A DNA stretch of 64,000 bases from Bacillota bacterium (GCA_023443745.1 JAEZTB010000042.1:620001-684000), one strand, 5' to 3'. Counted from the stretch's first letter, positions 45,801 through 54,359 are shown. Notes: a model not told the origin generated them from the sequence alone. Numbers and translations are program-made.

Positions 45801-47612
45801 CCAATACCAGATATCAGTTACGCCTGTGGCACCCGGCTCAGTGGGAGTAAGAGCCGTCCATTTTGCATACAGCGTCATATCACCGTCGACAGTATCACTG
45901 TCGAAAATCCATTTCTCAGCGCATGCCACATCCTTAAACCAGCCTCCAAAGATATACCCCGGGAGCGTTGGCACGGCGGGCTTTGAAATTATGCTTCCCG
46001 CCACGGTTATGATATCTGGAACCGCAGAGCCTGCGCCGGTTTCAAAGGAGACGGTAGACAATGTGTGAAATGTGATGCCGTTTGCCGGTGCGTATGCTTG
46101 TGCTGTTGAACCGGCAAAGCCATAGATGCCGTTACTCGGGATTGCTGTATTTTTAATAGCCGTAGCATACTTAAAGACATCACTTCCAAAGGTAGTGCTG
46201 TTGCCGAGGATGACCGCTTTCGTCAATCCTGTACAGGAAGAGAAGGCGAAGCTGCCGATGCTTGTCACATTTCTCGGAATGGTCACCTCATTAAGTCTGT
46301 CGCAGCCCAAAAATGCGAAGTCACCGATACCCTCAAGACTGTCAGGAAGAGATACATCCGACAGCCTTCCGCAAGAAGTAAATGTGTACGGACCGATTAC
46401 CTCAACACCCTCTGGGATATTTATACAAGTCAGACCGCCACATCCCTGAAACGCGTTGGCGCCAATGCTCTTAACGCTTTCAGGAAGATCGATTCTGTTC
46501 AGTTCTGTATTCCTGCAATTCATAAAGGCGTAGTTGCCGATTTCCGTAACGCCATCAGGAATGCTGACTCCGGTCAGGTGAGCGGAATCGAGAAATGCGT
46601 ACTCTCCTATTTTCGTAACACTGTCCGGAATGTCTAGTTCTCCCGAACGGCCGGCAGGGTGAAAGATCAAAAGTGTTTTGCTGGCATTGTACAATACGCC
46701 GTTCTCACTGGAAAACTGCATGTTATCTGCATCGACAGTGATATCGGCCAGCTCGTAGCAGCCCTCGAACGCAAATGCTCCGATGGACGTCACGCTTTTC
46801 GGGATCAGGATGCTTTCCAGAGCATTGCATTGGCTGAACATATTGTCCGGTATATGAGTAAAGCCGGCATTATCCGGCAACGTGATGCTCTCAAGAGACC
46901 GGCAGGCCTCAAAAGCTCCGGCGCCGATTTCGGTAACCGAATCCGGGAGTATCATACTCTCAATACCCGCATCGATAAAAGCTCTGCTGCCGATGGATGT
47001 AATATGAGTTAAAGATGCGATATTAGTCGTTTTCAGGCTACCGTCTCCCCAGAAAAGCTTTTCCGGTATGGCGGTAAAACCGGCGTTATCCGGCAGGGTT
47101 ACGCTGACAAGACCACTGCAGTTTGAGAAGGCAGCGCTGCCGATGCTCTCGACCGAATCAGGTATCGTAATGCTCGTCAGTACGGAGCAATTGGAAAACG
47201 CCGAAGCCCCGATATTCAAGAGGTTCGAGGAGAGCGTTACGGAGGTTAAGCTGTTGCACTCTGCGAAGGCATTGTCGCCCATACTCGTCACGCTGTCGGG
47301 CATGACAAAGGTTTTAATCCGCGAAGGAAAGAAAATAGGGTTTGTTACTTTGAAGGCGTTGCTTTCTATCCTTGTGACGGTCACCGGCCCGGAGCCTGTA
47401 TCCAGCGATTCCGGAAGCGTCAGGTCGCCGGACGGTGCTGTACAGCCGGTGATGGACAGCGTTCCGTCTTCAAGCACTTTCCACATCCAGATGCCTGTCG
47501 TGCCGGTGCCTCCCTCTGCCTGTGCGGTGATCGGCAGGCTTGCAAACATCAGTGCTATGGACAGCAGCATCGGCAAAAATGAGGAAAATGATTTTTTCAT
47601 CTTTTTTATCAT
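42810..47612 (-). CDS. Secreted leucine-rich-repeat (BspA-type) surface protein with SLH anchor
   Basis: 1600 residues. A signal peptide (to about 32, ending AQA) is followed by two long blocks of BspA-like LRR_5 repeats (about 80-480 and 640-1090) with the recurring 'SIGxxAFxxCxxLxxIxIPxxVxxI' pattern. Each block begins with an almost equal lead-in (VLEDGTLSITGCT and VLDDGTLSITGCT), pointing to an internal duplication. Between them lies a Listeria-Bacteroides repeat (about 517-594, GYIFGGWFKD..LYAKW). A Gly/Ser linker (near 1190), a domain shared with the other two surface proteins, and three SLH repeats (about 1418-1600) complete it. It would be exported, held on secondary wall polymer by the SLH repeats, and used for adhesion or substrate binding. 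A palindrome at 47679-47694 lies upstream. Confidence 0.93.
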   Translation of the reverse strand: MIKKMKKSFSSFLPMLLSIALMFASLPITAQAEGGTGTTGIWMWKVLEDGTLSITGCTAPSGDLTLPESLDTGSGPVTVTRIESNAFKVTNPIFFPSRIKTFVMPDSVTSMGDNAFAECNSLTSVTLSSNLLNIGASAFSNCSVLTSITIPDSVESIGSAAFSNCSGLVSVTLPDNAGFTAIPEKLFWGDGSLKTTNIASLTHITSIGSRAFIDAGIESMILPDSVTEIGAGAFEACRSLESITLPDNAGFTHIPDNMFSQCNALESILIPKSVTSIGAFAFEGCYELADITVDADNMQFSSENGVLYNASKTLLIFHPAGRSGELDIPDSVTKIGEYAFLDSAHLTGVSIPDGVTEIGNYAFMNCRNTELNRIDLPESVKSIGANAFQGCGGLTCINIPEGVEVIGPYTFTSCGRLSDVSLPDSLEGIGDFAFLGCDRLNEVTIPRNVTSIGSFAFSSCTGLTKAVILGNSTTFGSDVFKYATAIKNTAIPSNGIYGFAGSTAQAYAPANGITFHTLSTVSFETGAGSAVPDIITVAGSIISKPAVPTLPGYIFGGWFKDVACAEKWIFDSDTVDGDMTLYAKWTALTPTEPGATGVTDIWYWMVLDDGTLSITGCTYGWFEDLNLTVPASLDTGSYGILPVTGIGDEAFNGRTRLMSITLPDSLKNIGDRAFGGCSGLTGITLSAGLTSIGEEAFNACQGLTEITLPDGLISIGNSAFSACYNLKTIVMSDTITSVGREAFASCGALSGVTLSENLASISDRMFVYCMALEDIHIPAGVESIGALVFQGSGLKSIVIPDTVTSISSYAFQGCSSLGSVTLPDNAAFTSIPEGLFFDCTALKNVTIPSQVTSISSNAFYNCGFTSFVIPATITEIGKSAFQNCKSLASVTLPDNTDFTHIPASLFLRCTDLQSITIPPQVTSIGQSAFGESGLTSITIPRKVSSIGGYAFRACPNLTAINVDADNTYFASQDGVLYNIGKTELISYPGGLSGVFSIPEGVLTIGKAAFAGCEKLTEITMPNSLASIDDYAFDECARLKKVIILSRNAFFGDEVFGGTVINEDGIYGFSGSTAQAFAELGIPFHTIVDMKAVAGITLPVRGAAPVTTITETAQYTGDITWNPAHNLFAASTVYTAAITLTPKAGYTLTGVGVNFFTVAGATSVSNLANSGVITVVFPATGASQNNNGDSGSGSGGGSSVPVVPAPTYTAIVKGTDTAGNGIPETTLPVTVDINAGSAAIDAGSQQGSIIAGGGTAVITVPSIPGVTSYTLGIPVAYLSTPDGEGTLTFNSDTGRITLPADMLAGIAGAEGKKAEITIGQGDKSGLPEAAKSAIGNRPLIQLAVTLDGEAVEWNNPHAPVKISIPYTPTAAELASPEGIIIWYIDGSGKAVSIPNGHYDPTGTVTFSTTHFSYYAVGYTKVSFMDVSASAWYSKAVGFIAARGITAGIGNGNFSPGAMLTRGEFLVMMMKAYGIAPDTNPKDNFSDSGNTYYTGYLAAAKRLGISGGIGNNMFAPEKEITRQEMFTLLYNALKVINRLPQGDTGKSLSAFSDAGQIASYAKDAMTLMVQTGIVNGSGGKLSPRATTTRAEMAQVLYSLLSN
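42827..43340 (-). repeat. SLH-coding DNA repeat, copy 1
   Basis: This stretch aligns without gaps with 58640-59153 (constant offset of 15,813 nt). By eye the two differ only at scattered bases, and one run of more than 60 nt around 43010-43075 is identical. It codes for all three SLH repeats. Confidence 0.85.
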
Positions 47613-47678
47613 TTTTTCACCCCTTGAAAAGCCTATTATTTATCATTGAAAAGTTAACATATATCGATATTTTTTGCA

Positions 47679-47694
47679 TCGTACCAAAGTACGA
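47679..47694. promoter_or_regulatory. Palindrome TCGTAC-CAAA-GTACGA, candidate operator
   Basis: A perfect 6-4-6 inverted repeat 67 nt before the surface-protein start on the minus strand. LuxR-family proteins bind such dyads, so it may be a site for the LAL regulator encoded next to it. I found no clear -35/-10 pair beside it. Confidence 0.45.
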
Positions 47695-47701
47695 CAAAAT
47701 G

Positions 47702-47726
47702 AGGTGCGTTCTAAAAGAACGCACCT
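47702..47726 (-). terminator. Hairpin terminator after the LAL regulator gene
   Basis: AGGTGCGTTCT and AGAACGCACCT form a perfect 11-bp stem with a 3-nt loop, 63 nt beyond the regulator stop on the minus strand. The following T-run is short (CATTTTG). Confidence 0.65.
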
Positions 47727-47788
47727 TAAGCCTCGACCCATAAAAAAATACGCGCCTGTCTTGCGCCTATCCCGTGTATGAGTTTATC

Positions 47789-50425
47789 TTACTTGTCTTT
47801 GTCCATAAGACTGTGATTTAAAAGCGTCAGTTCCCGGATGATTTTTACACACTGGGCGCGGTTTTTCACCCCCAGCTTGCCGTATATATTTCCGGTATGT
47901 GTTTTGACGGTTCTAAGGCCGATGCCCAGTTTCTCACCGATTTCCTGATTTGTAGCCGCATTCATCATAAGCTCCAGCACTTTTTTTTCCTGTACCGTGA
48001 ACTGTTCCAGGACTCCCTCGGCTACTTCCCTTGCAACTTCGTCACGCGTCTCCAGGGTTTGCAGCAGGCTGGCAGGCATCTGCTTCAACAGGCTTGCGGC
48101 AAATGCCTTCCGCTCTTCCGAGCGATTCCCTTCAGGCCGCTTCCCTCTTGATTTAACGTAAGCACGGAGTATCTGCGCCATGGGGGACAATTCATCCAAA
48201 TAGCTTCTGACATAACCTTCCCTTAAGCCGATGCCTAGCGACTCATTCATATATTTCAAAGCAAGCAGCGCATGATTATTCCTGAAAGCAAGCAGCGCCA
48301 GAATATTAAGCGCCTCCACCCGGCTATGGTGCCTCCTGTTGTCCTCGGTGAACGCAAGGAGCCTTTGGAGAAGAAGTTGGGCATCCTGCATACGGTTCAG
48401 CAATATCAAAACCCTTGCATGAACGATCAGTTCGAATTCCCTGATCCTGTTGAGCTCCGTAAATATATTGAGCTTGCTGGAGAAAAACCATTCCCGCACC
48501 ATATCTGTGTTTCCTCTATCAATAAAAAGCCTGCACCGGAAGGCGTGGAGCAAATATACCCAGTGTGTTCTTCCGCTGCCCTGGAGCTGTCTCTCGCATT
48601 CCTCCAGGACGGCGAAAGCGCCAGAAATATCTCCGTCTGCCCGTTTAATTCGTGCAATGTCCACCATGGCCGGGACGAGAGTGCCGAGGCAGTTTACTTC
48701 CCGCGCTTCCTCTACCGCCTTGAGCAGGTAGGGAAGGGCCTCCTCCAGCCGGTTGTTTTCATACAGATATTCTCCGATTCCCAAAGGCGCATACCCGGGA
48801 TTTTTCGAAATCATCCCCCTGTAGCTATCGGTCATCCTGCGGTATTTGTCAGGAGCTTCCCTGAACAAGCCTGTCAACACGTTGATTGGACAACGGTAAA
48901 AGTAGACATCTGCCGTATTGAAATCATTATATTCAGGCATTTTATAATACCTGCCCCCATCCGTCTCAGCCGCCGAAAAGAGTAGTGACAGGTACTCGGC
49001 ATTGCCTTCTCTGACAAGCAGGTTGGCTTCAACCATATTGCATACAGTCCGGCTATAGCTTTTCCACTCGTAGCTGTAGGCATATTGATTGTCATCCTTT
49101 AAAGCTTTCATCTTGGTAATCCATTGCTTCGATAATTCATACCGCCCCATTTCAGCATAATACACAGCATAAATCACAGCTATTTTGAAGCTTCTATCCC
49201 TGTACTCTGCCGGCAGCCGATCTATCCACGAAAGCAGCAAGCCGAAATCGTTTCTGTTGATCAAATGGTCAATCCTGTGTTCTATCATTTCAAAGGCCTC
49301 ATGGTATGAATTGCCGCACAGCAAGTGATCAATGGCATCTGATATAAAGCCGTTCTCCCTGAACCAGCAGGCGGCTCTGATGTGCAGATTTGCGATTTCC
49401 TCAGGCAAAGTTTCCGAAAGGAGTTTATAAAGAATGTTTTTAAATAGATGGTGGTATCTGTACTCCTGTTTTTGCTCATCCAGAGTTACAAGGAAGCCGT
49501 TTTCTTCACCCAGTTCTTTCAGCATCCGGTGTCCGTTATTGTCACCGGTGACAGCATCGCACAGAGATTCACGAATCGTATTGAGAATACAGGTTTTCAT
49601 GGCAAAGGCCTGTTTTTCCGACCGCCAAGCACTGATCACTTCATCTTTAAGATATTGCTCTATATCGCGGCTGGACCGTGTGAGGGCGGCAATGGCGTCA
49701 TTAGTACCTCCCCCATCCTCCATGGACATGGCGACTGCAACCATCGCCGCTGCCCACCCTTCGGTATAATTCTCAACCTTTTTTACATCGTCGTTCTCAA
49801 GCGTATAGCCCCTCACCTGATAAAAGCTGAGGATTTCTTCCTCTCCGAAGCGTAGGTCTTCTTTGTCCAGCCTGTGTACCTGCCCTTTGATTTTATGCCT
49901 TGCCAGGTTCAGTTCGGGCTCCGACCGGCTGATGAAAACCAGGTGCATTTTTGGTGGCAGATAGTCAATGAGATAGGATAGCCCCTCCAGAATGGCGGAG
50001 TCGGTAATCAAATGAAGATCATCCAGCACAAGAAGGAAGTCCGATTGAACCTCCGACAACCGATCGATGAGGATGTTGATATGTATATTTGCTTTCATCA
50101 ACTCCAGAGAAGAAAAAACATATTCCGTTTCTTTACTTATGCCGCCGGAAATACTATCCAGTGCAGTACAGACATATCGCCAGAACTGCATCGGGTTATT
50201 GTCGTAGGAATCCACCGACAGCCATGCCGAAAGCAGGTCGCATTTCCTAAGCCAATCTATGACAGCGGTAGTCTTGCCGTAGCCCGCTGGAGCTATTACT
50301 ATAGTAAGCTTGCCCGTCAATGAACGGTTCAATTTTTGATGCAAGTGCTGACGGGAAATCAAATACCGATTAATTTCAGGCTTGCTGTATTTGTTTTCAA
50401 TCAATACAGTTTTTATTTCCCCCAT
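47789..50425 (-). CDS. MalT-like (LAL) ATP-dependent LuxR-family regulator
   Basis: About 878 residues. The N-terminal ATPase has Walker A APAGYGKTT (about 45-53) and a Walker B-type LLVLDDLHL; a winged-helix region, a long TPR-like arm (about 380-780) and a C-terminal LuxR helix-turn-helix (EKKVLELMMNAATNQEIGEK, then RTVKTHTGNIYGKLGV) follow. Such proteins bind an inducer and ATP, oligomerise and activate transcription. It is divergent from the second LAL gene (50692) and lies directly upstream of, and co-oriented with, the large LRR surface-protein gene, which is a likely target. The start at 50425 has GAGGTG about 10 nt upstream; a longer frame to 50533 lacks a ribosome site and crosses the promoter. 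Confidence 0.92.
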   Translation of the reverse strand: MGEIKTVLIENKYSKPEINRYLISRQHLHQKLNRSLTGKLTIVIAPAGYGKTTAVIDWLRKCDLLSAWLSVDSYDNNPMQFWRYVCTALDSISGGISKETEYVFSSLELMKANIHINILIDRLSEVQSDFLLVLDDLHLITDSAILEGLSYLIDYLPPKMHLVFISRSEPELNLARHKIKGQVHRLDKEDLRFGEEEILSFYQVRGYTLENDDVKKVENYTEGWAAAMVAVAMSMEDGGGTNDAIAALTRSSRDIEQYLKDEVISAWRSEKQAFAMKTCILNTIRESLCDAVTGDNNGHRMLKELGEENGFLVTLDEQKQEYRYHHLFKNILYKLLSETLPEEIANLHIRAACWFRENGFISDAIDHLLCGNSYHEAFEMIEHRIDHLINRNDFGLLLSWIDRLPAEYRDRSFKIAVIYAVYYAEMGRYELSKQWITKMKALKDDNQYAYSYEWKSYSRTVCNMVEANLLVREGNAEYLSLLFSAAETDGGRYYKMPEYNDFNTADVYFYRCPINVLTGLFREAPDKYRRMTDSYRGMISKNPGYAPLGIGEYLYENNRLEEALPYLLKAVEEAREVNCLGTLVPAMVDIARIKRADGDISGAFAVLEECERQLQGSGRTHWVYLLHAFRCRLFIDRGNTDMVREWFFSSKLNIFTELNRIREFELIVHARVLILLNRMQDAQLLLQRLLAFTEDNRRHHSRVEALNILALLAFRNNHALLALKYMNESLGIGLREGYVRSYLDELSPMAQILRAYVKSRGKRPEGNRSEERKAFAASLLKQMPASLLQTLETRDEVAREVAEGVLEQFTVQEKKVLELMMNAATNQEIGEKLGIGLRTVKTHTGNIYGKLGVKNRAQCVKIIRELTLLNHSLMDKDK

Positions 50426-50459
50426 TGAACGCTGCACCTCACATCTTACATTTTTTTCT

Positions 50460-50468
50460 ATTATATCA
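50460..50468 (-). promoter_or_regulatory. Extended -10 promoter element of the minus-strand LAL gene
   Basis: On the minus strand TGATATAAT gives a TGn-TATAAT extended -10 box 35 nt before the start. The -35 region is weak, so an activator may be needed. Confidence 0.5.
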
Positions 50469-50569
50469 TATCGGTCTGGACTTTCTGAACTGTCCGCCAG
50501 AGAAAACCGGAGGTTTTGTTTCTGTACGGGCAACCCGCCTTAAACACAGGATATTGCATGAAATTTTTC

Positions 50570-50597
50570 TTGAATCTATCCGCAGCCGCGATATAAT
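50570..50597 (+). promoter_or_regulatory. Promoter of the plus-strand LAL gene
   Basis: TTGAAT (50570-50575) and TATAAT (50592-50597) with a 16-nt spacer lie 95 nt before the start. With the opposing element at 50460 it makes the 266-nt intergenic region a divergent promoter. Confidence 0.6.
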
Positions 50598-50691
50598 TAA
50601 GGCAGATTATTTGATATAGTTGATGGCCTAACGATGCCGCTAAACAGCCCCCGAACAAATCTAAGCATATCCGGGAAAGAAGGCGCACACG

Positions 50692-53163
50692 ATGAAAAAA
50701 CGCACAGCGTTGAAAAGGGAGCGCGTCAACCGCACTTTAGAAAGTATGTTCGACTATCTGCTGACCGTTATTGAAGCCCCTATCGGCTACGGTAAGACAA
50801 CGGCAGTCCGGGAGTTCCTGTCAAACAGGGGGGGTATGATATTATGGCTCACATTTCTCTCATCCGTGGATACCGCCTCCTTCTTCTGGAATGCTCTCTC
50901 AGCGGAGATCGGCAGGCTGGATGCGGAAGCAGGTTCAAGGCTAAAGAACCTCGGTTTTCCCGCTGATGCGCCTCAGATGGTGAATGTAATGTCCATTCTG
51001 AACGGGCTGGACTTTGGAGAGAACACAGTGCTGGTGATCGATGATTTCCATTTGGCGAAAAACCCGCAGATCGTCGCTTTTCTCGCACTGATGATCAAAG
51101 AACCTCCGGAGAATCTTCATATCGCAATCATCACCCGCGACACCTCCGCTCTTGACATCTCAGAGCTTACCGCGAAAGGGCTGTGCAATATCCTTCCCCA
51201 GCAGACGTTTTGTTTTACTGAAGCGGAAACACGGGACTATTGCACCCTGATGGGCTACAAACCCAATGACCTTGAACTAAAAAAAATCAACGAATACACG
51301 GGTGGCTGGATCTCGATGATCTACCTGACACTGCTCGGTATCAAACAGGGCATCCCCATGGGGAAAAGCGATCTGATCGACGAACTGGTGGAAAAGGCGC
51401 TCTTTAATGCCTATGATGAAGATATCCGGCGCTTTCTGCTGCAGCTTTCCGTGATGGACGCCTTTACGGCAGAACAGGCACTGTTTGTGACCGAAGAGCC
51501 ACGTGCAGAGGAATTTCTAAAAAAGTTACGGCGGGAAAACGCCTTCATCTCCTATGACCAGGCCAAGGGGGTCTACAAGATCCATAACGTGCTGCTGGAT
51601 TTCTTAAGGGTGAAACAGAAGGACAGGACGGAGCAGCAATCTCTTTACTGTAGGCTCGGCGAGTGGTACCTTACCCGGAAAGCATATACGCCGGCGAAGA
51701 GCTATTTTTTCCGGGCGGGAGAAATAGGCCGCATCCTTGAATTGCTCGACAACGAGGATACCATAACCTATGGTGCCGCCTATTTTGAAGGCTTTTTTGA
51801 GATGTTCACGGTACTTCCCAGGGAAACGCTTTTTCAATATCCACTGGCCTACATACAGTACCTCATGAAGCTGATGGTGAATCGCGACCAAAACGCCGCC
51901 CGAGACGGACTCGCCCGTTTAAATGAGCTTCAGTCTGTCTACGAAAAGGGGGAGAAGTTTCGCACAGGCAGGGAAAACCGCGTCCTTGGAGAAATCAGCC
52001 TGGTCAGGCTGTTTTCCGTCTTTAATGATATCCATAAGATGAGGAACTGCCTCCGCGAGGCAGCACGGCTGCTGGAGGGGGCTCCCTCCAGCCTAATCAA
52101 GCGAAAGGCTGAATTTACGTTTGCCGCACCCCATCAAGTGTACGTTTATTACAGGGAACAGGGCAAGCTTCGGGAAACCATGGAATTCATGGAGAAGGAA
52201 TTTAACATTTATCCCGAAATCACGGACGGCTGCGGCATGGGCTGCGACTACCTCGCGTTGGCTGAATACGCTCTTGAAACCGGCGACTGGCAGGCTGCGG
52301 AGCTGAACGCCTTCAAGACCATTTATAAAGCGAAGACCAAGGAACAGACAGGAATTGTGATCTGTGCGAATTTTACGCTCATCCGCCTGTATATTTACCA
52401 AGGGAAAATCAGCGATGCGCTGGAGTTTCTAAAGCAGCTCCGGGCGGATGTGGCAATTGAGAATAACCCGTTTTACAATACGACGCTAGACTTGATCGAC
52501 GGTTACGTGTACGCATGCCTTGGCCGTTACGACAGCATACCGGCCTGGCTTCAGACGGGCGATATGTCCCCGGCGCAGTTTATGTTTCAGGGTGTCGCGT
52601 TCAATTATATCGTATATGGAAAAGCCGTACTGCTTTCCAAGAAGGTTATCCAGCTTGAGATACTGACCGGGGAATTTAGACACTATTTTTCCATATTCCA
52701 TAATCAGCTCGGATTTCTGCACAATCAGATTCTGGAGGCGGCAGCGAAGTATCGGCTTTACGGCATGGAGGCGGGACGCACGGTGCTCGAGGAAGCGGTC
52801 GAAATGGCGCGGGCGGATCATATCATTCTCCCCTTTGCCGAGTATGCCCCAGCCATCATCGACATGGTGCAAAGCCTCCACCATTCCGATTCGCGGGACC
52901 TGTACACCAGAGCAATTCTTGAAGCCTGTGAACAGTACATGGTGAGCTTAAAGCACACGCCCCAAAGTTCGGTATCTCTGTCCGACAGGGAAATCGAAAT
53001 CCTCACGCTTACTGCCGAAGGTCTAAAGCGGGATGATATTGCCGTCCGGCTTCATCTGGCGCCGGGTACTGTCAAGAATCATCTGGAAAATATTTACCGC
53101 AAGCTGGAGGTCGGCGGCCGGACGGCGGCGATCAAAAAAGCTCGGGAGCTGAAGCTTCTTTAA
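50692..53163 (+). CDS. MalT-like (LAL) ATP-dependent LuxR-family regulator
   Basis: 823 residues. Walker A is EAPIGYGKTTAVR (28-40), the Walker B-type motif VLVIDDFHLA is near 115-124, and the C-terminal LuxR domain (LSDREIEILTLTAEGLKRDD and GTVKNHLENIYRKLEVG) closes the protein. The middle is a TPR-like arm. It is a paralogue of the truncated regulator at the left edge of the window, with closer similarity to that one than to the divergent neighbour. It is followed by a hairpin and a DUF2442 gene, exactly as at the left edge. Targets are probably the surface-protein genes around it. AAGAAGG lies upstream of the start. Confidence 0.92.
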   Translation: MKKRTALKRERVNRTLESMFDYLLTVIEAPIGYGKTTAVREFLSNRGGMILWLTFLSSVDTASFFWNALSAEIGRLDAEAGSRLKNLGFPADAPQMVNVMSILNGLDFGENTVLVIDDFHLAKNPQIVAFLALMIKEPPENLHIAIITRDTSALDISELTAKGLCNILPQQTFCFTEAETRDYCTLMGYKPNDLELKKINEYTGGWISMIYLTLLGIKQGIPMGKSDLIDELVEKALFNAYDEDIRRFLLQLSVMDAFTAEQALFVTEEPRAEEFLKKLRRENAFISYDQAKGVYKIHNVLLDFLRVKQKDRTEQQSLYCRLGEWYLTRKAYTPAKSYFFRAGEIGRILELLDNEDTITYGAAYFEGFFEMFTVLPRETLFQYPLAYIQYLMKLMVNRDQNAARDGLARLNELQSVYEKGEKFRTGRENRVLGEISLVRLFSVFNDIHKMRNCLREAARLLEGAPSSLIKRKAEFTFAAPHQVYVYYREQGKLRETMEFMEKEFNIYPEITDGCGMGCDYLALAEYALETGDWQAAELNAFKTIYKAKTKEQTGIVICANFTLIRLYIYQGKISDALEFLKQLRADVAIENNPFYNTTLDLIDGYVYACLGRYDSIPAWLQTGDMSPAQFMFQGVAFNYIVYGKAVLLSKKVIQLEILTGEFRHYFSIFHNQLGFLHNQILEAAAKYRLYGMEAGRTVLEEAVEMARADHIILPFAEYAPAIIDMVQSLHHSDSRDLYTRAILEACEQYMVSLKHTPQSSVSLSDREIEILTLTAEGLKRDDIAVRLHLAPGTVKNHLENIYRKLEVGGRTAAIKKARELKLL

Positions 53164-53198
53164 CCGATTCAAATCGTTGAACTGATGCCGTCGTTCCC

Positions 53199-53222
53199 AA
53201 AATGTGCCGTTCGGCACATTTT
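53199..53222 (+). terminator. Hairpin after the LAL gene
   Basis: AAAATGTGCCG pairs perfectly with CGGCACATTTT (11 bp, minimal loop), 36 nt after the regulator stop. It parallels the palindrome at 859-877 in the same gene arrangement. Between here and the DUF2442 start lies a small ATACTT/AAGTAT dyad (about 53240-53256) and no gene. Confidence 0.7.
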
Positions 53223-53353
53223 AATTCCAAAATATTCCTCTATACTTTTTAAGTATGGAGGATTTTTTTATACTCGGATGCGTGGGAGAGCAGATGACAG
53301 GGTCATCGAGCAACCCTCGAATATTTCAAGTGCCGAAAGGAGGTCCACGCCTG

Positions 53354-53611
53354 ATGAACAAAATCCTGAAGGTCACACCCAATGACGATTACACCCTGCT
53401 TGTCGAATTTGAGGAGGGAAATAAAGTCCTGTTCAACATGAAGCCGATGCTGAAGTCCCTGCCCTTCCGCGTCCTGAATGACATGAACCGTTTTAAAAGC
53501 ATTACCCTGGAGGAAAAGGCCATCCTCTGGCCCGACCCTCTGGCTCCGGACGAAAGTATCGTACCCCTGCGCCTGACGGTGGATAATATCCTGTTTACCA
53601 TAAGGGGATAA
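53354..53611 (+). CDS. DUF2442 family small protein
   Basis: 85 residues, similar in size and strand pattern to the protein at 941-1171 (YTLLVEFEEGNKVLFNMKP against YRLNVLFENGCSMILNLKP in the other copy). The start at 53354 is chosen because AAAGGAGG lies 9 nt upstream; an earlier in-frame ATG at 53255 has no such site. Its function is unknown; pairing with a LAL regulator twice in one window suggests a shared regulatory unit. A tiny ORF and a membrane-protein gene follow on the same strand. Confidence 0.78.
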   Translation: MNKILKVTPNDDYTLLVEFEEGNKVLFNMKPMLKSLPFRVLNDMNRFKSITLEEKAILWPDPLAPDESIVPLRLTVDNILFTIRG

Positions 53612-53650
53612 AATATCATTCAAAAAATTGAAATGTGAGGTGACCGGTTC

Positions 53651-53692
53651 ATGAAACAAATAGTAAGGGCAATGCTGGTCAAGGAGGGTTGA
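53651..53692 (+). CDS. Possible 13-residue leader peptide
   Basis: The short frame MKQIVRAMLVKEG has a GAGGTG site 8 nt upstream and ends 5 nt before the next start, covering that gene's ribosome site. It may be a translational coupler for the membrane protein, or chance. Confidence 0.25.
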   Translation: MKQIVRAMLVKEG

Positions 53693-53696
53693 TGTC

Positions 53697-54359
53697 ATGG
53701 CAGATGGGCTTGCCGGCGTTGGAAACATAAATTACAGCTTTAAAAAGGATAGGTCTACGATATTAGTCCTCTCTTTCCTCATCCCATTATTCTGGGGCTT
53801 TGGGGGGTGGTTTTTATCCCTTTACCTCGCATATGCTTCCGGAAAGGTCACGGGTGCCACCTCTGAGGAGGCGTTGTTCGCGGCGCTCGTGTCACTTGTT
53901 GTGTTCATACCAATACCTATTGCTGCACTCATTAGCTATGCGCTGAATAAACTCGAGATATCGGACGGATATGTGTTCATTCATAAGGGACTGAGCGGTC
54001 GGAGTATATCCTTCAGCATCAATGATGTCCTTTCCTTTCAGCATGCTTATTCCCGCGGAAAAAATGGCAGCAGCAATCATAAAATTATTTTCTATCTCAA
54101 GTGCGGGAAGACTGTCAGAACCAACAATCTGTATCTAAATCCCTTCGAACTGCAAAGGCTTCTCGAGGTCCTGCGCTTATTCTGCGAGGGAAAGGGTTAT
54201 TCCGCCTCCGAGATGAAGCGTCTTGCATCTAAAAATGGCAGTTTTCCGCTCCCGGAGGTAAAGATAAACGTCATCCCGTCGATTATAATGGCTCTGCCGT
54301 TTGCCCTTGCGCTGCTCGCTCTCATTTCTTATATCGTGAAACATGTTCTGTCAGGATAG
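53697..54359 (+). CDS. Membrane protein with PH-like domain, unknown function
   Basis: 220 residues. Two membrane segments (about 22-46 and 64-88) are followed by a ~100-residue beta-rich region (LEISDGYVFIHKGLSGRSIS, then KIIFYLKCGKTVRTNNLYL) that looks like a bacterial PH-type domain, and by a C-terminal membrane segment (about 192-217). AAGGAGG lies 9 nt before the start. It is encoded between the DUF2442 gene and a giant surface protein on the same strand, so a role at the envelope in the same programme is possible but unproven. Confidence 0.6.
   Translation: MADGLAGVGNINYSFKKDRSTILVLSFLIPLFWGFGGWFLSLYLAYASGKVTGATSEEALFAALVSLVVFIPIPIAALISYALNKLEISDGYVFIHKGLSGRSISFSINDVLSFQHAYSRGKNGSSNHKIIFYLKCGKTVRTNNLYLNPFELQRLLEVLRLFCEGKGYSASEMKRLASKNGSFPLPEVKINVIPSIIMALPFALALLALISYIVKHVLSG

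Noticed and set aside
44500..47300. Regularly spaced similar stretches that resemble a repeat array
   Set aside because: They are the coding repeats of LRR units (about 23 residues); lengths vary and stay in frame, so this is not a CRISPR array.
50426..50533. Longer N-terminus of the minus-strand LAL regulator
   Set aside because: No ribosome site is present and the frame crosses the TGATATAAT promoter element.
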